From Phycomyces nitens (lineage: Eukaryota > Mucoromycota > Mucoromycetes > Mucorales > Phycomycetaceae), in assembly GCA_022702545.1 (NCBI GenBank), contig JAHRBC010000006.1, forward strand, positions 496,001-560,000: a stretch of DNA of 64,000 bases. Direction: 5' to 3'. Numbering within the stretch: the stretch's first letter is position 1; each line of letters starts with the position of its first letter. This document shows positions 31,329 to 43,290 of this stretch, piece by piece. The notes under the pieces were generated by a model. That model had not been told where the DNA came from, searched no databases, and was given only the letters and a program-made list of their open reading frames with translations. A program made the translations under genes and the position numbers.

Positions 31329-32096
31329 ATGATCGGCCGGTGTGACTGTGTCTAATATTTCCTATTGCGAATTTAACTCCAGCACCCAGACAGCAAAGAG
31401 CTCGTTTTACTTCAATTTGGAGATCGATTTACCTTCTTTGCCAATGTGAGGCGGCTAAGGCAACACTGCCAGACTACACTGACAAAAGGCGGGCTGGTGT
31501 ATGTTGACATACAAGGCAAACAGCCGGTGCTTGTAAGAAGTCAATTGGGTCTGCAAATAAGCCCCTTTATATAACTCCTCAATTATATTCATACATATGC
31601 TAATAACAATAATAATAACAATAATATATGATCCCTGTAGCGGGATTGCCCTGGCCAACTCACCCATTGGCTCACCAACACTCTCCAGCCATTCCTAGAT
31701 CAACAATTGGAGGTCTTGTTCTCGCCAACAGTGCCCACATGTATGATTACCTTGACTGGCTGGGCACTCGAATACACTGTCATCTACACCTCTCATCATG
31801 ATCTTGACACGCTTGATTCTGAACTGGACGAATGGCAGGTCCGCACAAATTGTCTCGGCAGCCGTTGCTTAAATGTCGTCCGTATCTGGATACACCACTT
31901 TGGACTGCCTAAACAGGAACACATGTTATTGAGCTTCAGTTACCCAGCCACCCTCTTGACTCTAGAACACCAGGCCAAGATTGAAGCAGATTTTGGACTA
32001 AAGATCCAATGTCGTCTCCAGGAGACAGACAGGTTCAAGACTAGCCAGGTGGAGGTGGTCCGAGAGCAGGTTAATTTGGACCGAGTTGCACTCTAG
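31329..32096 (+). CDS. Unrecognised three-exon gene, about 201 residues
   Basis: Three exons join in frame: 31329-31339, 31394-31532 and 31641-32096. The first intron is only 54 bp and the start exon is tiny, so the 5' end is the weakest part. The body is convincing: KELVLLQFGDRFTFFANVRR, then GGLVYVDIQGKQPVL, then WLTNTLQPFLDQQLEVLF, GWALEYTVIYTSHHD, and NCLGSRCLNVVRIWIHHF. The acceptor at 31640 (CTGTAG) keeps the frame open across what looks like an upstream stop in another frame. The pattern of a GW.LEYTVIY strand followed by NCLG and VVRIW reminded me of the UPF0739/DUF4504 family, but this is an unverified recollection. No signal peptide or membrane segment is seen. The gene converges with the zinc-knuckle frame on the minus strand. 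Confidence 0.6.
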
Positions 32097-32324
32097 ATGA
32101 ATTGATATATAAATTATAAATTATAAATTATGCATCTTTAAAGAAATTGATTGATTTATTGAATTCACGGTATAGAAAGAAATTCGGCAAAGAAATAATA
32201 GAGATTAAGCAATAAACCACAGAGGTCTTGTAATTATTATTTTTTTTAGTTGACAGGCTGTATATAATAATAATAATAATATGTATATAATAATAAAAAA
32301 AAGGGCATTTAGGTGTGCTTCATT

Positions 32325-32429
32325 CTAACGTGGTTTGTGGCGCTTTGGGCAATTCCAAGCAATGTGTCCTCCCATACCACAGAAGGAACACACGGATCCA
32401 CAAGGGACAGGAGTACAGGAGTGACCCAT
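32325..32429 (-). CDS. Mini-protein with a CCHC zinc knuckle
   Basis: From the ATG at 32429 a 34-residue frame ends in KRHKPR. It contains CSFCGMGGHIAWNC, which fits the CX2CX4HX4C zinc-knuckle pattern exactly, and two further cysteines (C5 and C10) before it. Zinc knuckles bind single-stranded RNA or DNA. The frame continues upstream past a plausible acceptor (TTTCTTAG at about 32438-32445), so this is probably the last exon of a longer or alternatively spliced gene that I could not complete. It could also be a remnant of a retroelement Gag. Confidence 0.45.
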   Translation of the reverse strand: MGHSCTPVPCGSVCSFCGMGGHIAWNCPKRHKPR

Positions 32430-34202
32430 CGTCAAGCTAAGAAACAATTGATTCTGACCAGAACAGAACGATAAGAGAGATTGGCTGTGAATAATGCACC
32501 ACAATGATTTCTGCAATCGATGATGAAGTGTGGGTAATTTCCGTAATGGCTGAGAAATTGAATATAAGCAGTTGTGAATGTAAGAGTGAAAGAGATGAAA
32601 GAGAGGAAATGCGGGGGGCTTATCTTATCGAGATGGTCTCTAGCCAGTCATGAACGGTTTGTATTTATAGGATCGTTTCGGCTCTCGCTTTGTCTGTACA
32701 TCCCAAATGTCCATATTTATTTATTTATTATTATTATTCTTATTATTATTCTTATTCCTAATGGTACAAGAATCGACTCTTGTAACATCAACAATTCTGT
32801 CCCACACCCCTTTGTTTGACGGAACAGACATGCCACCAAAGACTTGGGGCCTCTCTAGAAACTCATGGCTTGTTCTTGGTCTCAATTCTCCTTTCTAATA
32901 TATCAATAAAACACCATAAGAAGAAGAAGAAAACCTGCTTTTTATTTTACTATTACAGCAAGATACAAATATTGAGATTTCTAAAGATTCAATACATAAT
33001 ATTCTCACGCTTTATCTATATTTATTTATTATTTATTTTATAATGGGGTATTTTTTAAGGTATCTTGCCATGATTATTATTTTGGGTAAAGATACCTTGT
33101 GAATCAAGGCCTTGTTGGAACCATGGGGCATTATAACAAGATACCATGACTAGCCAAATCATAAAGGGTTGCATATTAATTATTCCATCTTTGAAGACAA
33201 TTGTAGTAAAGATCACCAATACTTTCAGTAACCCCATATTACTCTTCAAGGTTCCTTTGGGGGGTTCAAGTCTACTGGCATCTAAACATTGTACAACGGC
33301 TTTATTATTGATCAACCAAACATCAAGACTATTCTCGTTTGAATCCATGCTCTTAACAATAAACATTCAGATATCTATAGTGGGACATGTGTGGAATCAA
33401 GCGATTCAACCTTGTCTTATTTTATAAATCCATTATTAATCCTAAAGCTTATTTGATTTGCAAAATATTTATTGTTGTGAAATCTGCCTAGAGCCAATCT
33501 GGATAGATGCCAATAAAGGTACCAGTTTGATGGCTTGTAAAACATCAATCTTTACAAAGACACATCAGAGTCTATTATGAATTGATTTACCAATACCCAA
33601 TTCTTCAAGGACCAATTTCTGTCAATCTCTGTCAAACGATGCAAGATTATCTGGGGCTTCAATTCAACATGTAAATACCAAACTTTGGTTACATGAATTT
33701 GTAATCACAGTGAATATATAAACATATAATAAAACCCAATATAACCATGTCCATGGTAGTGACCATGATCACCAACGTATCAGCCCAAATCCTCAAGACA
33801 CATAACTACTGCGATCAAGTACGTGATTAGATACATTATAATGCCAACTATCGATATTCCTTGAAACGAATATCAGAGAGACAATTGATAATAGACACTT
33901 TAAAAAAAAGGGGGGGAAATTATTGGAATAGGAATGATTTGCAATAATCTAAAAGATAAAAAGGCCTATCTATCTACTAGATTCCCAAGATATTATATGT
34001 ATAATAATAAAGCACCTTTCAAGTAGCCCTCATTAAACCATCCTTTTATTTTATTTTGATTGGCATCCTCTAACCATACACACACATACACACACCAAAC
34101 ACTCTACTCCAATCAATTGTACAAAATATGACGATTATGATGATGAAACGGTTCGGTTTATGTATTTAGAATGTGTTGTTTTACAGAGAATCTAAAGCAG
34201 AT
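32430..34202. other. Intergenic AT-rich region without a supported gene
   Basis: Includes (TTA)n near 32715-32755 and several AT tracts. A 103-codon minus-strand frame at 33055-33366 and its antisense partner lack recognisable features and are not supported. Confidence 0.45.
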
Positions 34203-34615
<413 letters not shown>

Positions 34616-34707
34616 TATTCAAAATTGGTTTACAAGAAGCGCAAACTTTTCGAAAAATTTTGGTTTTATTGCATGTGCGCGAAATAAATAAATAAATGTG
34701 GCGCATT

Positions 34708-37700
34708 TTATTTTCTCCGCTCATCTGCCTCTGCTTGGTCAGGTGAGTTCATAAAGGTGCTTCTGTCACTGTTTATGCTATTGGGTGTTTGGCTCCCTAT
34801 AGTACCAGTGTGTTCTCTCAGGACTGGATTAGGCAATGCAAAGGGGTACATTGCACCGACATCTACAAACGCAGAAGTATTGTCGTCATCACTAATAGCA
34901 GATATCATTGGGGATTCTGATCGAACACCTCTTGAGGCTGTATCTTTGGGTTTTGGAGTCCCACTAGGCTCAGCAATAGATTCCTATAATAATAACAATA
35001 ATGACAATAATAAAAATAATAATGATGATGGTTTAATTATAAAGGCTTTTTATAAGCTTGCTATTATAACTATCGTCTTACATCCATGGCCTGGCTAAAT
35101 TCCTTTTGTTTGCGGCTCAGAAAGGATGAGAAACTCGAGAGTATGCGTCCTGCCTGTTGAGATGTAGACTCAAGCAAGGGAGCGTTTGCTACTGTTGGCA
35201 CTTCAGTTTCTTCATCAACACGCTTTGTATGGGGCACTTTTGTTTCCATGGTGTCTATAAAGAAATGCATATTTAGATCATCTAGCCAAATATCCTATTG
35301 CTTACCTTCTGGGGTATACGTGTGGTTCATCTCATCCTGAGGTCCACGCTCAAACTCTGTCCACAAGGCGTCCATGCCCTTTAGGAACCTAGATCTTCCT
35401 GTCGATACTGCCTTTGCACCTCCAGACATTGCTTTGGAGAATGTCTGTCGTAGAGGAGCAAGATTCTGCCGCAACTGGAGGTCCTTTAGGCGACTAGAAT
35501 CATAAAAAGTTGTTTTGGTCAGGGTGTCTTTAGACTGATCCCTTACTTTGATAGTGTGTTTTGAATATCGTTCATAGAGATATTTCCCATGCCTGGATGA
35601 CTGAAAACAAAAAAAAAGGGAATCAGTTATTATCCCCCCTCCCTCAAAGACAACAAACTTACCCAGGCTCTACAATCTCGTATATTTCATGATCTGTGTA
35701 CTTGTTCCAAATTCTAAAATTATTCGTTTCTCGCCATGCCATTATCCATGTCATTCCATAGTCTGACAGGTAGTTGCGCTCTATTGACCAGCTCTATAAG
35801 TCAATGGAACAAGAATCTCGCCAATTTACCTCTGTCGTCGTCCCTCATTACTTCTTCTGATCCAGAGTCAGAATGATGCATTCCCCTGCTATTGGCACCA
35901 AAATTACTGGATGCCTGGGCATGCTTCATACTGGAGAGCAGCGAAAGAACATATTCTTCAAATTTTGCTCGTAGGTAATCATCAGATCCATAAAAGGTGT
36001 TCTTGAGCGGTCTTGAGGGATCTAGGTAAGCAGTTGATGTAAGCTCTATTGGCCAGCTTTTGAAAAGAAAAAAATAAGCAACAAGATCTCACCATTCGGA
36101 TCCCAGGTACTGTTGACCACCTTGACAATCTTTTCCATCCATCTACGGTCGGCCATGGTAGGATTTGCAATTGATGCCAATTGCTGGTTATAAAACTCTA
36201 TAGTTCCTGTCTCGACCTTTGAGGCAAATGAGTCTTTAAAAGAAGAAGAAAACCCCTCAAAGGTTGCATCTTTTGTATCCAACTTACATTGACAAGCACA
36301 TCGATATTTGTATCGCTCTTGTGATGAAAGAATATCTGGTTCGTAGTGCCAACAAGATAAGATCTTGTCTTTTCAGAGGAGAGCATGTCAATTTGCTGCA
36401 GTGGCAAATAAGGCTGGAAGAATGAACCCTACACATAAAAATAAGCTTATACTCTTGTGCACTTTTAGTTTACCTTTTCAAAGATACGTAGAGGGAGTCC
36501 CATGTAACGCAGTAGGATCTCTTTAGCCCCAGTCCCAAGCTCCCGAGCTTCAGTGATCTCCAGCGTACTCTCTGCCGTGTCAAGATCGGGTGCTCCAGAG
36601 TCCTGCAGACAGCGTAATAATCCTTGTAGGCAAATTGATAAATATCCAGGGTTGTCTGATAGATGATGGACTTACCTGGAATAAGAGATATCAAAGAGTA
36701 CTGAAATGTGCATAATATCTCTACAGGATAACCATAAAAAAGTATCTAAATGGTCTCTTGTTAATCCGCATCATAAGAACCCTGACTCATAAAGCACTAC
36801 CTTTTTTTCCAAGAGCAACAGTTTGAGGAGCACAAGAGTCTTTCCTTTGAATTTGTGCAAGAGTTCTCTGAGGGATGTTCCTATACAATATCAAATTTGA
36901 TTTTCTTAGTTTGTGAACAAGTACAAATAAACAATTCTTACCCATGTACAATATGGAATCGTCAATTGGGCCATAAAAAGTATTATTCAGACTATTGTAC
37001 AAATTCTGTATATATTTCAACATCAATCCTTGACCCAACACCATTAACCCCAGACTTACATATAATATCCCAATCTGCGTAAAGTCTCTCTGGTTGAACC
37101 AAGCAGCCGTAATTACTGCGAGCTTTTGTCGCAGAGGTCCAAATATCGGCTACTTGGCACAAACCAAAACAAGGTACAAGAAGAATGACATTGTGAATTC
37201 TGGATCTTTACACACTTTATCATGCGTATTTACCTGTCTTGCCAAAACAACAACTGCCTTTTGAACAATCGATCTTGTAATATCAGGGGTTGTAACAATA
37301 AGATCCTATATAATATGCCAAAAATCAGATCCTCGCTTTTCGTTTAGTCATTCTTTGTATAAAAAGAAACCATACCTTGGCTGGTATCTGTCTATTGCAG
37401 GATATGCCAAATAAAGTGGTCTCCGCCACGGACCAGCCTGGGACAGGTGGAAGGTGAAAGTATGCAAAATCTTCGTCCTTTTGATGAGCTCCATCTAAAT
37501 CCCAATCACTTAATCATCAACATTCCGGTATCCCAAATAAGCCTTTCTTTTATAGAATCTCCAGTGTCCTTTCTTCTCTTATCGGTTACCTGGTAAAGCA
37601 AGAAAGGGTAAAAAGCTCCATTCCTCCGGAAGTTCTAGCTTTCCCAACGAAGTCTGGCTCTGGCCCAAACCATTGACATCATCCAAATTATCAAGGCTGC

Positions 37701-37878
37701 GATCACTTTGAGGTAAGGGTGGTAGACAGAATTCGACAATTGGTCCATATGCGTGATGGAAACCAACAACGAGAATCGCTGCAATCTGCTGGTCAATATT
37801 TTGGTCTAGAGATGGCCGAACCGGCATGACATCATCCAATATTTTCGAGTCTGGTACTTGAGCTTGGTCTTTGTTCAT
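34708..37878 (-). CDS. AVL9: AVL9, DENN-type late secretory transport protein
   Basis: A many-exon gene read from the ATG at 37878 to TAA at 34708. Clear exons include 37878-37590, 37494-37376, 37305-37234, 37149-37060, 37005-36942, 36880-36801 and 36745-36676, with more downstream. The start contains QIAAILVVGFHHAYGPIVEF, then WSFLPFLALPDGAH, AYFHLPP, and LFGISCNRQIPAKDL, which are signature strings of Avl9. Later exons give FGPLRQKLAVITAAWFNQ, LLLLEKKILFYGYPVE and the central PYLPLQQIDML...YLVGTTNQIF segment. Yeast Avl9 acts in exocytic transport from the Golgi and is related to DENN-domain Rab exchange factors. The last exons (after GGAKAVSTGRSRFLKG) are Ser/Pro-rich, poorly conserved and probably disordered. 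At least 13 exons are needed; I did not fix every junction. Confidence 0.93.
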
Positions 37879-38128
37879 TGACTCCAATTTACAAAAAAAA
37901 AATCAGATTTGTGCAGGATAAAGAAGAGGGAAGAAAGAAATAGAAGCTAAAAAGCATAGGATATTCTATGAGAGGATGTGTTTCTTCCCAGTCACCTGGA
38001 ATGGAAATCGAAAGGGGCCCTGCGATTGCTGTATATTGATGTGTGGCTAGTGTGCTTGGATCCGATTATCAACCTTGATTGTGTTTCAGGCTTGCTTTTC
38101 TGGTGCTGTCAATATATTAATAGTTTTA

Positions 38129-38165
<37 letters not shown>

Positions 38166-38880
38166 CAACACGATTAACAAGCCATAGTATATAAGACTAG
38201 ATAAAGGACACACACTATTGGAATACCATGCCCTTCTTTAGACTCTTGGTCAAACACTTGATGTCTGCTCAATAATCATTCTTTACAAGCTCTCTGTTTA
38301 TCATATACATTTGTACTCGACAGTGTAATATCAGGTATAATAATATATACAAGAAGAATACTCAAGATATTCATGTTTCCAAGAGGTATAGCCTTGTAGA
38401 GCTCATTTCAGACCCACATTTTTTTTTAGCTAACCAAGGTTTCCAAGTCATTAATTCTAGTGTACGATTATCTTTTAATCGATCAATATGTAGCTAGATT
38501 ATATTTTACCAATTGTTTATAGATCCCAAAGGGGTTTTATGTCTATTCTATCAAGAGAAGTTTTAAAGTATTGATCCAGTCCCTTATTATACATTCTTTA
38601 GTTTCTTTATTACTTGGAAATTTAGTTACATACACACATATTGCGAAATATGTCAACATTTGTCCAGGATCAAAAAAAAAAAGAACTAGCACCTGAATTA
38701 TATCAATAAGCACCAAGTCTATCAAGACGGAAGGATACATGTTCATTTATCTTCTTGGAAGTGCTGATGAGTTGGTCGGTTGGTGTCAAAGGAATGCAGA
38801 TCAGTAGTGGTTCGCTGTGGCCATGGAATTGACAATGAATCTATGAATATCACAATGAATTTATGAATATGACAATGGTT
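37879..38880. other. Intergenic AT-rich region
   Basis: No supported gene. It contains (AT)n at 38130-38160 and, at about 38830-38876, a short direct repeat built on CAATGAAT.TATGAATAT. It grades into the tandem repeat that follows. Confidence 0.5.
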
Positions 38881-39372
38881 AAGGTCAAAATACCCGTAGT
38901 GCATGCCACTTCCTCCAACCCAACAGTTTTCTTGCAAGTATATAGCCTGCCATGTCATTTTAAAAAAAGACATGTGGTGTTCCCGACAAGCAGCCATTGC
39001 AAGGATACTAGAAAAAAATTAGAGGCATGGTTAACACGATGCAGCAGCACGGATAGCACCCCAATCCATCAAGGCTAAGACATCAAGGTCAAAATACCCA
39101 TAATACATACCACTTCCTCCGACCCAGAAGTCCTCTTGTAATGCTACTAGAAAAAAAACTTTTCTAGAGCCATAGTTAACACGATGCAGCAGCACGGACA
39201 GCACCCCAATCCATTAAGGCTAAGACATCAAGGTCAGAATACCCGTAGTGCATGCCACTTCCTCCGACCCAACGGTCCTCTTGCATGTCTATAGCCTGCC
39301 ATGCCAATTAAAAAAAAAGACATGTGGTGTTCCCGACAAGCAGCCATTGCAAGGATACTAGAAAGGTACTTT
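38881..39372. repeat. Three-copy imperfect tandem repeat with coding-like content
   Basis: The string AAGGTCAAAATACCCGTAGT and its variants recur at 38881, about 39087 and about 39231. The first and third copies share an arm of about 130 bp ending in GACAAGCAGCCATTGCAAGG. The second copy lacks this arm but shares with the third a leading block containing GTTAACACGATGCAGCAGCA. Read on the minus strand, copies 1 and 3 encode related peptides (MAACREHHMSFF followed by WVGGSGMHYGY). In copy 1 these are in one frame; in copy 3 a change in the T run puts them in different frames. It looks like duplicated, decaying coding DNA of unknown origin. Confidence 0.7.
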
Positions 39373-39872
39373 TCTGGAGGCATTGAAAATGAAAAAAGAT
39401 AGAATGAGAGGTGAAGTGAACACGTAATTATATGTTTTTTCACAGTCACCATTATTTTGACTCTCCGCTCAACTCTTTTCTCCTTATTGTAGACAATGTC
39501 CCTACAACCGCACGGGCTGTCACATGACCTTTGCCCTGACAAAAAGCAACTTGAAGGCTATAAAGCAAACCATATTCTTGCAGAGCTTATTGGGCTTTTA
39601 TCTTTGATGCCGTACCCTTCATTTCTGTCAACGCCACTGTCTCTACCCATAAGCTCCTCCATACATGCATAGATCAAGCTACTATACCCTAAATAGCCTA
39701 TAAGCGCCTACCACTCAAAAAGTCTTTCCTTTATTTTCATCATCCGCCCCATACATAGCTCCTTTTATACTACTTCCACATAATTTCATCTCATAAGACA
39801 TGAGGCCGTTAAGACATTCCCAGCACCGCCGATCGAAGAAGCGTGATTGTGTAAAGATAATAAACTGTCTTT

Positions 39873-40587
39873 TACAAAAAAAAGCATATTCTTGCAGATA
39901 TTTGTGTTGACAAGTGGGAAGATTTCGATATTGTTTGCTCAAGCATCAACCATCACTTTCCCAATGTCGAAGCCTCAAAAGTAATCAGTATATTTAAACA
40001 TTCTTTGCGTTCCATCAGCAAAAATACAATACGCATGCCCATGCAACTCTATACTGACCGATTAATCATCTTCCTCGACAAAAAAAAAACCGACCAAAGA
40101 TCGATTCCTCAGCACATACTCGCGCGTCAAGGACAAGATGACCATTCAAAGCATTGTCGATCATGCCAAATAGAAAAAAGAATTAAAAGCCGATTTTATC
40201 GGCACACTACTGGCTGGAAATGCTTTAGACAAGCAGGCACAAAATGCAATGGGTGAAAATACCATATCTAGCTCCAGCACCAGTCTAAGCACCAACGCGA
40301 ACCACCCATCCAGGAATGACAACGATGCAAACGACGTGATACACAAAAGCATAACTGAAGCTACCTCAAGCGTCAGCACTGCCCCTTCACTTAAATATTA
40401 CAACGACGACGCAGATGAATGTGCAGGCATTATAACGACTAGAAGCACCATTAAAAAAGGCAGCCATCGAGATACACAAGCGATATACCCAAGGCAGCCC
40501 AATCTCTTCCGCTTGACGGTCTGTTATTTCATACGGCCTCTCACACTGCAAAAACTATGCGATTTCAACTCTGAATATATCAATTGA
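39873..40587 (+). pseudogene. Degenerate coding stretch of unknown family
   Basis: From about 39873 the plus strand reads KKHILADICVDKWEDFDIV, then NHHFPNVEASKVISIF, then MQLYTDRLIIFLDK, which looks like real protein. The frame then shifts near 40130 to TIQSIVDHAK, hits an in-frame TAG, and continues as KKELKADFIGTLLAGNALDK and a Ser/Asn-rich tail to TGA near 40587. A related start-like frame (ATG at 39496, ending at a TAG near 39670) contains KANHILAELIG, similar to KKHILAD here. The broken frames and repeats nearby suggest a decayed gene or mobile-element remnant. Unrecognised introns could also explain it. Confidence 0.4.
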
Positions 40588-42146
40588 ACTGAGGAGAGTA
40601 TAAGTCTTGGATCATCTCTTTTCCTGATTGCTCACTTTAGATGGCATTAGAATATGTCTTTATTTTCAATGATTATTGAACTACAATATTTTCTCTGCCT
40701 TTTAAAGGTTGCAAAGTTAATATTCTTGGGGGGTGATTAAAATGAATTATCAAATATAGATAATTTAACAAGGTGTTGCAGCCAAGGGTAAAAGCGCTGC
40801 TGTAACCTCTATAATCACAAGTACCTCTAGCAATGTTACTGCTTGTATCTGAACCCCTCATTTCAATTCTTCTCCTTGTTTCCATCACGTCTTGTTTGAC
40901 GATAAGTGTTCGAATATGTTCTTCCAAATCGTTAGCCAAAGGGTATAAATACTCCTAGTATTTCTATCAATAAAAAGCATCTTTCTCAAATTCAGAATCC
41001 ATAGTCATTACAAAGGCCTTGACTTAAAACTGATTAGAGTCTTTCTTGATTAGATAAAGTATCAAACTGTAAAATGAAAATGACAATTATATTATTCTTT
41101 GATATCGCGATTAGCTTTTACATGGCACTAAATAGAGTAAATAACAGGCTTACTTGCCACGAAATATATAATAAACTAGACCTCTTTAATAACAGGAAAG
41201 TTGGGGGTATCGCAGGTTTTTAAAGTGGAACTAAAGATCTACTTCTTTGTTAGAGCAGGCTTCATTCCACATGATACGATTCATATTTGCATGGTAGAGA
41301 AATATAGATTGAAGTAATAATAAATCGATGATGGTACTTTAATACTCAAGGTATTTCTACATCATAAAATCGCGTACTTTTTGCAGTGCGTATATAATCA
41401 TTTCATTTAAATTACTATGCACAACTTATTGTTCATTCTCATATTTATTGTTTTTATTTTAAAAAGAAAACTTGCTGATCCACTAATATGCAGCGGCTGC
41501 TGGTAAACATAGACAGTTGATTTGCACGTTTTATTACCGGGTTCTAATGTTCAAGTTTTGTGGAAAAAAGTCTAAATGGCCTCGGAATCAAGAGATAATA
41601 AGCATCATAGATAAAGTGTCAATAAACTATTCTTTTTCTGGTGTACCAAGATATGAAAAATCGTATTTTTTTTGCAAGATTATTTGATGATTTACACCCC
41701 TTGATTCCAACCGCCCTCTTTTTTTAAAAAGAAAAAAAGATGATAGGATTTTACCGAGTAATTATAATTGAAATACTTGTCTTGCAACTTTTACAAAGAT
41801 AAAATGCCAGCAATGTACTTGGTCATATAAAGTACTAGATTCAATATATTCTAAACAACTCTACTACAAATATAAGTATTTGAACCGTTGAATAAATCAT
41901 TAAATATTATTACAAAAAAATATATCAAATCTCAACTTTGGCTTTAAAAAAAAATGCTTGGATTTACCTTGCGCGCCAAATTAAAATAGACCGTTTGCGT
42001 AAAAGCAAAAAAAAAAAAAACAAATCCAACCGATTGAATCGTGACGTAATATTTTAAAGAATAAATAAAAATGACGGCATAATTTCCGAATTGGGCTTTT
42101 AAACACATGTATGATATATAATTTAAAATGCTCGACGCACACAAAA
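40588..42146. other. Intergenic AT-rich region upstream of the tRNA gene
   Basis: No supported gene. A TTG-initiated minus-strand frame at 40673-40939 looks weakly coding but has no start codon, motif or splice context I can defend. Confidence 0.4.
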
Positions 42147-42217
42147 GGTTGTGTAGTGTAATGGTTATCACGGTAGACTTTGAATCTACCAATCCGAGTT
42201 CGATCCTCGGCACGACC
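42147..42217 (+). tRNA. tRNA-Gln (anticodon TTG)
   Basis: The 71-nt sequence folds as a tRNA. The acceptor stem GGTTGTG pairs with CACGACC with one G-T pair. The anticodon stem is GTAGA/TCTAC around the loop CTTTGAA, giving anticodon TTG for glutamine (CAA). The T arm is CCGAGTTCGATCCTCGG. The internal promoter is visible as an A box (TAGTGTAATGG) and a B box (GAGTTCGATCC). It has no intron. It sits alone in AT-rich DNA near transposon debris. Confidence 0.95.
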
Positions 42218-42221
42218 TTTT
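42218..42221 (+). terminator. RNA polymerase III terminator of the tRNA gene
   Basis: Four T residues follow the last base of the tRNA directly. A longer T-rich stretch from about 42242 could act as a backup. Confidence 0.7.
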
Positions 42222-42892
42222 ATACTCGGCGATGGCTGGAGGTTTTTTTTATTTTATTTTTTGCAGTTTTTTTTATAAAGGATTTTCTTTTTTTATTTAC
42301 ATAGAGTAAACTCAAACGGTCAAAGATGTCGAGGTAAAGGAATACATAGGCAAATAAAAGACACTATCAAAGTGTCAATGTCCGAAAACACTCCCCGAAA
42401 TTGTTTAAAGTCCTCAGTCAACCATATACCGAATTCCCAAAGGAAAATGAAAAAGGCCAGGACGTGGCGTATTTACGCATTAGCATGGGCTGAACAGTAT
42501 CAGATTTTATTTAACCAAATGGACCTCAAATATATATATATCAAATAATCAGCACAATCGAAAGAAGTCTAGGGAGATTTTAGAGTATGATAATGTACGC
42601 CTGTCTTTAAAGTTATTGGCCTCAAGGTATCTAAACTTTTTGACTTGTTTGATTTTAGAGACAGGACAAGAAGTATTGGTCGACGGCTAAGCAGAAAGTA
42701 CGATGGAATTAATGTTTGTTTTTATTTATTTATTTGACAGGTCCAAGGTATATTTTTCAAATACTTGTCCTACTTATGCGAGACGGTCTAAATGTACCTA
42801 GATAGCCCTTTAATTGGCGTTTCATTCAATCGATTACGATTTTTTACTTGTCTAAAAACTCAAAGTGTAATATGAGCTTATGATTATATAAA

Positions 42893-43290
42893 GATCTAAA
42901 GGGATACGAGAAGTTGGAAACTGGCATCTGGAGTGATGAATTGCAATTTTCTGTTTACAAGAGAACCAGATATAATAACTTTTGGCGTTGATCAAACGAG
43001 ATAAATAGTCCTGATTGTCGCACTGCAGAGGTCCGAGGAAATAGCGGGTAATTGATGAAGGTGTAGATCCACTTGTCTTTGTGGGTAGAAACATGAATGG
43101 ACCAAAGTATGCAGAGATGTCAATGGCTCATTTTTCCAACTTTTATATGAGTATTTTTCAACAAGACAATGCCAGACCACAGAAGGCAGCCATTGCACAG
43201 TAATCCAAGAACGAGCTTGGGTCGAGTGGAATAAAGTTGGATCGAAAATATTCCCAGCCTCAGTCCAATAGAAAACATACAGGCCCCTTT
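42893..43290 (+). pseudogene. Tc1/mariner-family transposase relic
   Basis: Fragments of a DDE/D transposase can be read in order on the plus strand across frame breaks and stops. First comes IWSDELQFSVYKRTRYNNFW (the FSDE block with the first catalytic Asp), then PLVFVGRNMNGPKYAEM (the block preceding the second Asp), then SIFQQDNARPQKAAIAQ at about 43153-43200 (the conserved QDNAxxH-type block, with His replaced by Gln), and finally a shortened SPIENI at about 43262-43279 (the NPIENxW block). At least three stops and two frame changes make it inactive. No terminal inverted repeats were found. Assignment rests on the order and spacing of known Tc1/mariner blocks. Confidence 0.8.

Noticed and set aside
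33055..33366. A 103-codon minus-strand frame with an overlapping antisense frame.
   Set aside because: Composition is like AT-rich random sequence and there is no recognisable domain or splice context.
40673..40939. A minus-strand frame beginning TTG with ANDLEEHIRTLIVKQDV.
   Set aside because: It looks slightly coding, but lacks an ATG, splice sites that I can defend, or a known motif.
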